From contig NZGU01000010.1 of NCBI GenBank assembly GCA_002691095.1, positions 8,239 to 23,156 of the forward strand: DNA of 14,918 nt, written 5' to 3'. Each line of letters begins with the position of its first letter. Within the stretch, counting starts at the first letter, position 1. The position numbers and the translations under genes were made by a program. Under the pieces are notes generated by a model that made no database searches, had not been told where the DNA came from, and worked only from the letters and a program-made list of their open reading frames with translations. This stretch comes from Kiritimatiellaceae bacterium. GTDB lineage: Bacteria > Verrucomicrobiota > Kiritimatiellia > Kiritimatiellales > Pontiellaceae. Below, piece after piece: positions 1-6,732 of this stretch.

Positions 1-843
1 CATCAGTGTATCGAATATGCGACAGAGGTCGCAAGTTTCGATTACGTCGTGAACCCGTAAAATGTGTGCCCCTTTGCTTAGGGCGTAAGCGGCGGCGGCG
101 AGGCTGCCGGGGAGGCGTTCGGCGGGGTTCTCTTTTTGGGTGAGGGTGCCGATGAATCGTTTGCGTGAGAGCCCGACGAGTAGGGGGGCGAGGGAGGTGA
201 AGTGGTCGAGATGGCGAAGCAACTCGAGGTTGTGCTCGAGGGTTTTGCCGAAGCCGATGCCGGGGTCGATGACGATGGCGTTCCGTTGAATACCCGCTTG
301 CAGTGCGGTTTCGATTTGTTGTTGCAGGGGGTGGTAGACGTCGGTGACGACATTGGAATAGGTCGGTTTTTGTTGCATGGTTTGGGGGGTGCCTTGCATG
401 TGCATGAGGACGATGCCGGCGCGATGTTGGGCGGCGAGCGGTGCCATGGCGGGATCGTGACGGAGGGCGGAGATATCGTTGATGATGTTGGCGCCGGCGT
501 TGAGGGCGGCTTCGGCTACGGGGGCTTTGGTGGTATCGATGGAGATGAGTTGGTGGGGGTATTTTTGGCGGAGGGTTTTGATGATGGGCTGGGTGCGCTG
601 TATCTCTTCTTCTGCGGCTACGGGTTGGGCGCCGGGGCGGGTGGATTCTCCGCCAATGTCGATGATGTCGGCTCCGTGTTGAATGAGGGTTTCGGCGTGT
701 TGGATGGCGGTGGGGATGGTGTTGTGTTGTCCGCCGTCGGAGAAGGAGTCGGGGGTGGTGTTGAGGATGCCCATGAGGAGGGTGTTATTGCCTAGTTCGA
801 CGGGGGTGTTTTGGCATTGCCAGTGGGCGGATGAGCGTTTCAT
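1..843 (-). CDS. folP: Dihydropteroate synthase (3' end outside window)
   Basis: Condenses 6-hydroxymethyl-7,8-dihydropterin pyrophosphate with p-aminobenzoate to give dihydropteroate in cytoplasmic folate synthesis; it is the target of sulfonamides. Read on the minus strand from ATG at 843, the frame is open for 281 codons to the window edge without a stop. The hallmark blocks appear in order: MGILNTTPDSFSDGG (residues 24-38, pterin loop 1), GADIIDIGGESTRPGA (57-72, loop 2), ISIDT, NDISALRHD, VLMHMQGTPQTM, VIDPGIGFGKT (pterin pocket), VGLSRKRFIGT, and a terminal RVHDV, which normally closes the barrel. Family members are about 270-285 residues, so only a short tail is missing. The start overlaps the stop of the upstream hydrolase gene by ATGA, which fixes it and implies translational coupling. 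Identity is secure from the motifs. Confidence 0.96.
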   Translation of the reverse strand, partial: MKRSSAHWQCQNTPVELGNNTLLMGILNTTPDSFSDGGQHNTIPTAIQHAETLIQHGADIIDIGGESTRPGAQPVAAEEEIQRTQPIIKTLRQKYPHQLISIDTTKAPVAEAALNAGANIINDISALRHDPAMAPLAAQHRAGIVLMHMQGTPQTMQQKPTYSNVVTDVYHPLQQQIETALQAGIQRNAIVIDPGIGFGKTLEHNLELLRHLDHFTSLAPLLVGLSRKRFIGTLTQKENPAERLPGSLAAAAYALSKGAHILRVHDVIETCDLCRIFDTLM

Positions 844-1631
844 GTGAGGGTTCCTGTGAAGCCGTCCCAGGGGACGGTGATGCGGTGGGGTTGAAGCTGG
901 GCTTGGAGGGTGTCGTGGTCGTTGTCGTGATTTAGGTGGGTGACGAGGGAGGTGGTGGCGTTGATGCGGTGAAGGTAGTCGATGGATTGTTCGGTGGTGA
1001 GGTGGGTGGGGTGGGGTTGTGAGCGGAGGGCGTTGAGGATCATGACGTCGAGGTTGTCGAGCATGTTGAGCGTTTGGGGAGGGATGGCTTGGCAGTCGGG
1101 GATGTAGGCGAGGGCGTGGTGTGGGGTTTCGATGCGATAGCCGAAGGTGGGGCTGGGGCCGTGGGGTACGGGCAGGGGGGTGATGGTGAGGGGGCCGAGT
1201 TGGAGGGGTTCGGTTTGGAGGGGGATAAATTGGATGTTGGGGGTGGCATAACGGTCGTAGCCGGGCTGGAGGACGTAGTCGAATTTTTTTTGCATTTGCT
1301 GGAGGGTGTCGGGGTTGCTGTATACGGGGAGGCCGGTGGGGTGGGCGTGGGAGAAGCGGCGGACATCGTCGAATCCCATAATGTGGTCGGCGTGGGCGTG
1401 GGTGAGAAGTAGGGCGTCGAGGCGGGGAATGCCGAAGGTGAGGACTTGTTCGCGAAAATCGGGGGGGGTGTCGATGATGAGGTGGGTGTCGGCGCAGTGG
1501 ATATGGAGGCTGCAGCGGCGGCGGTAGTTTTTGGGGTTGGGGGAGGTGCAGACGGGGCAGTCGCATCCGATGCTGGGAGTGCCGTGGGACCCGCCGGTGC
1601 CGAGGAGGGTGTAGTGGAGGGGGGAGGTCAT
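840..1631 (-). CDS. PhnP-like metallo-beta-lactamase-fold hydrolase
   Basis: A 263-residue cytoplasmic protein of the metallo-beta-lactamase superfamily, probably a phosphodiesterase. Seen directly: a GTGGSHGTPSIGCDCPVC start with three cysteines (23, 25, 28), which in PhnP relatives bind a structural zinc; the catalytic metal motif THAHADH (77-83); VPHGPSPTFGYRI, with a further metal-ligand-type His; YIPDC, with the bridging Asp; and LVTHLNHD near the C terminus. PhnP proper hydrolyses 5-phosphoribosyl 1,2-cyclic phosphate in phosphonate breakdown, but no phn genes are nearby, so the substrate here is unknown. I chose ATG at 1631 over an in-frame ATG at 1670 because it forms an ATGA overlap with the glycosyltransferase stop and places the GTGG strand at the expected N-terminal position. 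It also overlaps folP by ATGA, so it is the middle gene of a coupled trio. Confidence 0.85.
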   Translation of the reverse strand: MTSPLHYTLLGTGGSHGTPSIGCDCPVCTSPNPKNYRRRCSLHIHCADTHLIIDTPPDFREQVLTFGIPRLDALLLTHAHADHIMGFDDVRRFSHAHPTGLPVYSNPDTLQQMQKKFDYVLQPGYDRYATPNIQFIPLQTEPLQLGPLTITPLPVPHGPSPTFGYRIETPHHALAYIPDCQAIPPQTLNMLDNLDVMILNALRSQPHPTHLTTEQSIDYLHRINATTSLVTHLNHDNDHDTLQAQLQPHRITVPWDGFTGTLT

Positions 1632-2914
1632 GCCGTGCGTTCGTTCCCGGCTTTTCTGAGCATGAACCATTTCATGGGAAGGCCGAGCCAGGCGGTGAAA
1701 ATGCCGCGTCCGACGAAGAACATGCAGATGAAGCCGACGGTGAGCGCTGCGATGAGTAGGCGGCCGAGGCTGCGGATGCCGAAGCCGTTAATGAAGCCTG
1801 CCGCGAGGGAGCTGAGGAGCATGCCGCCGGTGAGGATGAGGTTGAGGGTGCTGTCGTAGATGAAGTGCCCGATGGTGTAGGTGGAGGAGGCGGCCGTGGA
1901 GGGGTCGAACCCGAAGAGGCCGCAGAGGAGGTTGAGGGTGCCGAAGATGGTGGTGAGCAGCAGGAGGGAGATCATGATGTAGCCGCTGCTGAAAATGAGG
2001 GTGGCGCATTTGACTCGTTTTTGGATGAGCTGGGAGCGAAGGAGTTTTTTGAAGTGGAGCATGAAGGCGCGGACTACGCCGTATGCCCAGCGCATTTGCT
2101 GGCGGAAGAGGTCGTGGGCGGTGTAGGGCACTTCGCAGCGAACGCGGAGTTCACTGAGGTAGGCGATGCGTTTGCCGGCGGTGATGAGGCGGAGGGAGTA
2201 GTCGACATCTTCGGTCAGTGCTCCTTCGGTCCAGCCGCCGAGTTCGAGGAGGTCTTTTTTGCGGATTAGTTCGCCGGAGCCGCAGAAGATGACGTGGCGG
2301 GTGACTTCATACATGAAGGGGAGGAGAATGGCGTGGACAACATTGACGATGCCGCTGCCCATGAGGGTGCTGAGATTGTTGCGCACGTTGAGTACGCGCC
2401 AGCCTGCTTGAACGCCGGCGAGTTCGGGGTCGTCGATGACGGGTTGAACGAGGCGGGCGAGGAAGTCGCGTTTGGGGAGGAAGTCGGAGTCGAGGATGAG
2501 CAGGTAGTCGCCGGTGGAGTGGGGTAGCATGGCGTTTAGGTTTCCGGGTTTGAAGCCGGCGTTGCCGCCGCGTCGGCTGATTTGGATGCGGGGGTTTTGG
2601 GCGGCGAATTGGTCAATTTTTTCGGAGATGTTTGGGTCATTGCTGTCGTCGCCGATGATGATTTGTAGTTTGTTAGAAGGGTAGTCGAATTGGAGGCAGC
2701 GCTGGGCGCAGTTGAGGGCGGCGAGTTCGTTATAGGTGGGGATTTGGACGGTGATGGCGGGGGCGTTTTTGAGGGGCTGTCGGCGGGTGGGCGGTGGGCG
2801 GAGGCGGGCGTGGATGAGGGCGAAGAGGGTGATGGCGAAATAGAGTAGTGAAAAGGCGAAGGCACCCATGAGGGCAATTTCGAAGGAGGTTTTGATGAGT
2901 TGCATAAGAGTCAT
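1628..2914 (-). CDS. Membrane family 2 glycosyltransferase (processive type)
   Basis: Inner-membrane GT2 enzyme of the cellulose/hyaluronan synthase kind, polymerising or transferring a sugar from a nucleotide-sugar donor. From ATG at 2914 it is 428 residues: an N-terminal membrane helix (about 8-34), then the GT-A domain with VQIPTYNE, IIGDDSND (first Asp), LILDSDFLP (DxD metal site), GALTEDVDYSLRL (base Asp of the ED motif) and QQMRWAYG (the QxxRW motif of processive synthases). Three or so hydrophobic helices follow, from about residue 298 to the end. No PilZ domain is present. The acceptor and sugar are unknown; exopolysaccharide or glycolipid synthesis is possible. A TTG at 2926 is in frame, but it would lie almost on the predicted transcription start, so ATG 2914 is preferred; ATG 2905 is also possible. 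No good Shine-Dalgarno precedes any of them. First gene of an operon with the hydrolase and folP. Confidence 0.85.
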   Translation of the reverse strand: MTLMQLIKTSFEIALMGAFAFSLLYFAITLFALIHARLRPPPTRRQPLKNAPAITVQIPTYNELAALNCAQRCLQFDYPSNKLQIIIGDDSNDPNISEKIDQFAAQNPRIQISRRGGNAGFKPGNLNAMLPHSTGDYLLILDSDFLPKRDFLARLVQPVIDDPELAGVQAGWRVLNVRNNLSTLMGSGIVNVVHAILLPFMYEVTRHVIFCGSGELIRKKDLLELGGWTEGALTEDVDYSLRLITAGKRIAYLSELRVRCEVPYTAHDLFRQQMRWAYGVVRAFMLHFKKLLRSQLIQKRVKCATLIFSSGYIMISLLLLTTIFGTLNLLCGLFGFDPSTAASSTYTIGHFIYDSTLNLILTGGMLLSSLAAGFINGFGIRSLGRLLIAALTVGFICMFFVGRGIFTAWLGLPMKWFMLRKAGNERTA

Positions 2915-2935
2915 ACTAATGTCCAATGGGCGGTT

Positions 2936-2962
2936 ATTATAATGTATGTGGGGAAATTACAA
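2936..2962 (-). promoter_or_regulatory. Candidate promoter of the glycosyltransferase-folP operon
   Basis: On the minus strand a perfect TATAAT (+ positions 2936-2941) lies about 22 bases upstream of the preferred ATG at 2914. A TTGTAA (2957-2962) sits 15 bases upstream of it, or GATTGT (2959-2964) with a 17-base spacer. The implied transcription start near 2929-2930 leaves a leader of about 15 bases. Motif match only. Confidence 0.45.
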
Positions 2963-2991
2963 TCTTTTGCCGATGAGAATGTTGTGCTGTT

Positions 2992-3021
2992 TTGAGGGTT
3001 GGAGGTTTTTTTCCATATAGT
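2992..3021 (+). promoter_or_regulatory. Candidate sigma70-type promoter of the sulfatase gene
   Basis: TTGAGG (2992-2997) and TATAGT (3016-3021) are separated by 18 bases, a fair match to the -35/-10 consensus. Transcription would begin near 3028, giving a leader of about 55 bases. A tandem TTGCATG/TTGCATT heptamer lies right at the predicted start (3024-3037). AGGTGAG (3074-3080) just before ATG 3083 serves as Shine-Dalgarno. Confidence 0.4.
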
Positions 3022-3082
3022 TGTTGCATGTTGCATTGCGGGTGCGATAGCTCTGGAAATGGTGTTTAGAGTTAGGTGAGTT

Positions 3083-4507
3083 ATGAAAAGATGGATTCAG
3101 ATTCTTTGCGGAGTTCTTTTGGTGGTGCATGTTTCGAGTGGGACAGAGCTGCAGAAACCGAACATCGTGTTGTTTATTGCGGATGATCAAAGTGTTTTTG
3201 ATTATGGATCGTATGGAAATGGGTCGGTGCCGACGGGGGTGACGGATCGGTTCGCGGCGGAGTCGTTATTATTTGAGCGTGCGTATACTGGACAGGCTAT
3301 TTGTGCACCAAGCCGTTCCATCATGTATACGGGGCTTTATCCGGTTCGGAATGGGTGCTTCATAAACCATACCGCGATTCGACCGGGGGTTCGGACACTG
3401 CCGGGTTATCTGAAGCCGTTGGGGTATGAGGTGGTGTTGGCGGGTAAGTCGCATGTGAAACCGATGAGTCAGTTTGATTGGAGCGATTGGTTTCCGCCTA
3501 AAAAGGTGGAGGGGCGGCCTCGTCCGGCGCTTCCGTTTGAGAGAATGGAGTCTTTCTTTGAAACAGCGGAGGGTCCGTTCTGTATGGTGGTGGCAAGCGA
3601 GTATCCGCATGGGCCTTTTTTTGAGAAGAGTCGGTTTAGTCCTGAAGAGGTGGCATTGGAACCGTTTCGGAATCAGTCGGAAGAGGAGCGGAAATATACG
3701 GCGCGCTATTATGCAAATATTGAGGCGGGTGAAAGTGAGTTTGAGCGGGTGTTGCGCTTGTTGGAAGCTCATGAGTTGGCGGGGAATACGGTGGTGGTGT
3801 ATGTGGCGGACCACGGGATGTTTCGGGGCAAGTTCACGGTGTATGATTCAGGGTTGCGGGTGCCGATGATGGTGCGGTGGCCGGGGGGCATACGTCCGGG
3901 GCGGTCGGATGCGCTGGTGAGTTTGACGGATTTGGTGCCGACGTTTATTGAGGTGGCCGGTGGGCGGGCGCCGGAGGGATTGGACGGGAAGAGTTTGTTA
4001 CCTGTTTGGCGGGGCGAGAGTGAGACGGGGCATGCGTATGTTTTTGGTGTGGGAGAGTCGCAGGGGATTCAAGACCGCTCGCTGTTTCCGCAGCGGTCGG
4101 TGAGCGATGGGCGGTATCGTTATATTTTCAGTTTTAATTCAGCCGAACGCTTACGCAGAGACGAGGCGGAGGGCGTGCGGGCTGATTATTTCCGCCGTCG
4201 TGATGCCTTGCGGTTTTCAGATCGGGCGGAGGAGGAGTTGTATGACCTTGCGGCGGATCCATTCGAACTGAAAAATAGAGCGGGAGAGGCGGCGGTTGCG
4301 GACGTTAAGCGGCGGTTGCGGCAGGTGTTGTTTGAGTGGATGGAGTCGCAGGGAGATTATTTGCGGCCCGAGGGGGCGTTGCCTTATTTCCACACTCATA
4401 TGCATCCGATGGATGAGGCTAATGCCCGCTACAACTATAGGGTTCCAGCGCCGATGGCGGGCTCGTTGCGTGATCAGTATGTGGATCCCCAGACGTTGAC
4501 GGAGTAA
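3083..4507 (+). CDS. Secreted formylglycine-dependent sulfatase (S1 family)
   Basis: A 474-residue arylsulfatase-superfamily enzyme that hydrolyses a sulfate ester, most likely on a polysaccharide fragment outside the cytoplasm. A signal peptide (MKRW plus a hydrophobic run, cleavage near residue 20) precedes the domain start KPNIVLFIADDQ, with the Ca-binding Asp pair 34-35. The C-A-P-S-R motif at 74-78 supplies Cys74, which must be oxidised to formylglycine by FGE or an anaerobic maturase; neither is in the window. Other active-site parts are GKSH (K122, H124), SEYPHGPF, and VADHGMFRGK (D243, H244, K250). The C-terminal subdomain has the usual ELYDLAADPFELKNRAGE signature. Length is typical of compact bacterial S1 enzymes. 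The subfamily and the sulfate position cleaved cannot be told from motifs. The gene lies 89 bases upstream of the GH52 xylosidase in the same direction. AGGTGAG six bases ahead supports the start. Confidence 0.93.
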   Translation: MKRWIQILCGVLLVVHVSSGTELQKPNIVLFIADDQSVFDYGSYGNGSVPTGVTDRFAAESLLFERAYTGQAICAPSRSIMYTGLYPVRNGCFINHTAIRPGVRTLPGYLKPLGYEVVLAGKSHVKPMSQFDWSDWFPPKKVEGRPRPALPFERMESFFETAEGPFCMVVASEYPHGPFFEKSRFSPEEVALEPFRNQSEEERKYTARYYANIEAGESEFERVLRLLEAHELAGNTVVVYVADHGMFRGKFTVYDSGLRVPMMVRWPGGIRPGRSDALVSLTDLVPTFIEVAGGRAPEGLDGKSLLPVWRGESETGHAYVFGVGESQGIQDRSLFPQRSVSDGRYRYIFSFNSAERLRRDEAEGVRADYFRRRDALRFSDRAEEELYDLAADPFELKNRAGEAAVADVKRRLRQVLFEWMESQGDYLRPEGALPYFHTHMHPMDEANARYNYRVPAPMAGSLRDQYVDPQTLTE

Positions 4508-4520
4508 AAAATCCTCGGAT

Positions 4521-4548
4521 GGATTCAGGGGGAACGATCGCGGATTCA
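4521..4548 (+). promoter_or_regulatory. Direct repeat GGATTCA x2, candidate AraC/XylR-type operator
   Basis: GGATTCA occurs at 4521-4527 and again at 4542-4548, same orientation, 21 bases start to start, i.e. two helical turns. Direct half-sites about 21 bp apart are the usual target of AraC-family activators such as AraC and XylR. The downstream half-site overlaps where the -35 box of the GH52 promoter should be, and no good -35 hexamer is present, as in activator-dependent promoters. The XylR-like regulator at 8065-9210 is the natural candidate. Inference from spacing and position only. Confidence 0.4.
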
Positions 4549-4561
4549 TTTATGTCGATTT

Positions 4562-4567
4562 TATAAA
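4562..4567 (+). promoter_or_regulatory. Candidate -10 box of the xylosidase-symporter operon
   Basis: TATAAA at 4562-4567 lies in an AT-rich stretch 30 bases upstream of the GH52 start. The position 17 bases upstream (4539-4544) does not resemble TTGACA, consistent with dependence on an activator at the adjacent GGATTCA repeat. A GAAGGT (4576-4581) is the only Shine-Dalgarno-like element; it lies 15 bases from the ATG, which is long. Confidence 0.35.
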
Positions 4568-4596
4568 TACAAAATGAAGGTACTATCTTACAGATT

Positions 4597-6732
4597 ATGA
4601 ATACTGATACAGCTATATCTTATCATGCACAGCATGCCCCTATAGGTGCGCATGGATCGTTTACAGTGGGACGTGTTGGAGCTGCAGGAGGGATGGCATT
4701 GGAGCGTGGTTCGCCGGCCGATAGCGCGGTGTATATTGGATACCGAACGGCTTCGGGCGTGATGCATTCTTTTCCATTTTTTGAAGATGCGGAGAGCGAA
4801 GCGGAGCGGTTTGTTCAGAGCGATGCGGAGAACCGGAAGTCTAATCGGCTGTTTAAGGCGGCGAATATACAGCGTGACTATGGGTGGGCTACGGACCGCT
4901 TTGTTGCGGAGGGGGTTCAGGTGATGATCTATTCGCCTTTTGGCGAAATACCTGACCCGGCAGAGGCATCGCCGGAAGCGCTGGCGTTTGCATCGTGCCC
5001 GGCTACGTTGCTGGAGGTGACGGTTGAAAATAGTAGCACCGAGGAGTGGGAGCTTTTCTTTGCCCACCACAGTTCGTCACCGTGGATACCCTTTTCGGGA
5101 GAAGCGGGGCTGCGGGGTGCCTCATCGAAGGGGAGCTGGGGGTTTGCTTGTTCAGACGAGGCCGCGGAAGAGTTTATTGATTTCGGCGTCGAGCAGGCGT
5201 TAGAGCGTACCCATACCACGCCCAATTTTTTATTGGCACCGATTGCGGGGCTCGCTGTGCGGGTGCCGGCGGGGGAGGGCAAGACATTGCGGATTGCGTT
5301 GGGCTATTATCGTGCGGGCACCGTGACGTTTAACCAGCCGACTTCCTATTGGTATGCGCGGTACTTTGATGGACTGAGCGAGGTGTTGCGATATGCGCTC
5401 GACCAAAGCGAGCGGTATATGGCGCTGGCCCGGAAACGAGATGAGGAGCTGCAGGCCAGCGGCCTTTCGGAAGCACAACAATTTTTGCTGGCGCATGCAA
5501 CGCACAGTTATTTTGGATCGACGCAGTGGCTGGATAATGGGGATCCGTTGTGGGTGGTGAACGAGGGCGAGTATCTGATGATTAACACGCTCGACCTAAC
5601 CGTCGACATGCTCTTCTTTGAACTTCGTTATTCGCCATGGACCGTGCGAAATGTGCTGGAGCATTTCGTTCGGCGGTACGCATATTATGATGAGGTGTTT
5701 GAGCCGGAGGCTCCACAGACGCTCCATCCGGGTGGCCTCTCTTTCACGCATGATATGGGCGTGGGGAATACCTTTAGTCCCGAGCAATACTCTTGTTATG
5801 AGTGCGGGGGCTTGGACCGTAAGTGCTTCTCCTACATGACGTGTGAGCAGCTGACGAATTGGGTGTTGTGTGCGGGCGTGTATTGGGTGCATACCGGCGA
5901 TGATTCGTTTGTGGAGGAGCACAAAGAGGTGTTGCTGGCATGCTTGGAAAGTATGTTGAACCGAGACCATCCCGATCCTGAAAAGCGGAATGGGTTAATG
6001 GGATTTGATAGTTCGCGAACCGATGGTGGGGGGGAGATTACGACCTATGATTCACTTGATCATTCGCTCGGACAGGCCCGGAATAATGTCTATTTAGGCG
6101 GCAAGTGCTGGGCGGCATACCTGGCGCTGGAGAAGCTACTGGAGCACCTAAACGAAGCGGCGGCAACGGAGGCGGGTGTCGCGGCAAAACGGTGCGCGGA
6201 TACACTTTCCAACGCATTCGATGAACAGCTAGGATTTTTGCCAGCGGTGCTGGAGGATGATAATCAAAGTGCGATTATTCCGGCCGTTGAAGCGCTGGTC
6301 TATCCGTATAAGATGGGGTTGCACGATGCGGTTTCTACGGAGGGCCCTTTTGGCGCGTACATTGAGATGCTAAAGCGGCACCTGGCGTATGTTTTACGGC
6401 CGGGCGTTTGCCTGTATGAGGATGGGGCGTGGAAGTTATCGAGCAGTGCGGATAATTCATGGGCCAGTAAAATCTGTCTGAACCAATTTGTCGTGCGTCA
6501 TATTCTAGGCATGCGATATGAGGGGGAAGAGCGGGCGGACGAAGCGCATGTTCGCTGGCAGGTCGAGGGGGCGGCGGATCAGGCTTGCTGCGATCAGTTT
6601 TCATCCGGGAAGCCGATCGGGAGCTTGTATTATCCTCGGATTGTTACGTCTATTCTGTGGCTTGAGGAAATGGAACAAGAACGTGATGAGAAGGATTGTG
6701 ATGCCTCGGCGGAAGGGGTGGTGGTCGCATGA
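4597..6732 (+). CDS. GH52 beta-xylosidase
   Basis: A 711-residue cytoplasmic (no signal peptide) glycoside hydrolase of family 52, which releases xylose from the non-reducing end of beta-1,4-xylo-oligosaccharides by a retaining mechanism. Family blocks run through the protein: an N-terminal SYHAQHAPIGAHGSFTVG, then YSPFGEIPDP, VVNEGEYLMINTLDLTVD (from 321), LSFTHDMGVGNTFS, CEQLTNWVLC, RDHPDPEKRNGLMGFDSSR, GGEITTYDSLDHSLGQARNN, AYLALEKL, SSSADNSWASKICLNQF and a closing YYPRIVTSILWLEEME. Aligned by eye to what I recall of the Geobacillus enzyme (nucleophile Glu335, acid/base Asp495), the catalytic pair is probably Glu323 and Asp485. Length matches the family (about 700). A 20-residue acidic tail beyond the conserved end is extra. 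Its stop overlaps the symporter start by ATGA, so uptake and cleavage are translated together. GH52 is a small family known mostly from Bacillota. Confidence 0.94.
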   Translation: MNTDTAISYHAQHAPIGAHGSFTVGRVGAAGGMALERGSPADSAVYIGYRTASGVMHSFPFFEDAESEAERFVQSDAENRKSNRLFKAANIQRDYGWATDRFVAEGVQVMIYSPFGEIPDPAEASPEALAFASCPATLLEVTVENSSTEEWELFFAHHSSSPWIPFSGEAGLRGASSKGSWGFACSDEAAEEFIDFGVEQALERTHTTPNFLLAPIAGLAVRVPAGEGKTLRIALGYYRAGTVTFNQPTSYWYARYFDGLSEVLRYALDQSERYMALARKRDEELQASGLSEAQQFLLAHATHSYFGSTQWLDNGDPLWVVNEGEYLMINTLDLTVDMLFFELRYSPWTVRNVLEHFVRRYAYYDEVFEPEAPQTLHPGGLSFTHDMGVGNTFSPEQYSCYECGGLDRKCFSYMTCEQLTNWVLCAGVYWVHTGDDSFVEEHKEVLLACLESMLNRDHPDPEKRNGLMGFDSSRTDGGGEITTYDSLDHSLGQARNNVYLGGKCWAAYLALEKLLEHLNEAAATEAGVAAKRCADTLSNAFDEQLGFLPAVLEDDNQSAIIPAVEALVYPYKMGLHDAVSTEGPFGAYIEMLKRHLAYVLRPGVCLYEDGAWKLSSSADNSWASKICLNQFVVRHILGMRYEGEERADEAHVRWQVEGAADQACCDQFSSGKPIGSLYYPRIVTSILWLEEMEQERDEKDCDASAEGVVVA

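Noticed and set aside
202..795. Long plus-strand frame of 197 codons antisense to folP
   Set aside because: The minus strand encodes a complete set of dihydropteroate synthase motifs; the plus frame is a Gly/Val/Asp-rich shadow produced by the G-rich plus strand. The same applies to plus-strand frames at 1074-1412, 1446-1859, 1865-2269 and 2294-2527.
1632..1670. Upstream ATG (1670) as the start of the PhnP-like hydrolase
   Set aside because: It would add 13 unconserved residues and overlap the glycosyltransferase gene by over 40 bases, while ATG 1631 makes an ATGA junction.
2915..2926. TTG at 2926 as the glycosyltransferase start
   Set aside because: It would lie only a few bases from the predicted transcription start and has no ribosome site; ATG 2914 is simpler, though not proven.
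2957..3190. Minus-strand frame of 77 codons between the divergent genes
   Set aside because: Composition is not protein-like, there is no ribosome site, and it overlaps the signal-peptide coding region of the sulfatase.
4510..4525. AATCC...GGATT stem after the sulfatase stop as a terminator
   Set aside because: Only five base pairs with a six-base loop and no T-run. The GGATT part is better explained as half of the direct repeat.
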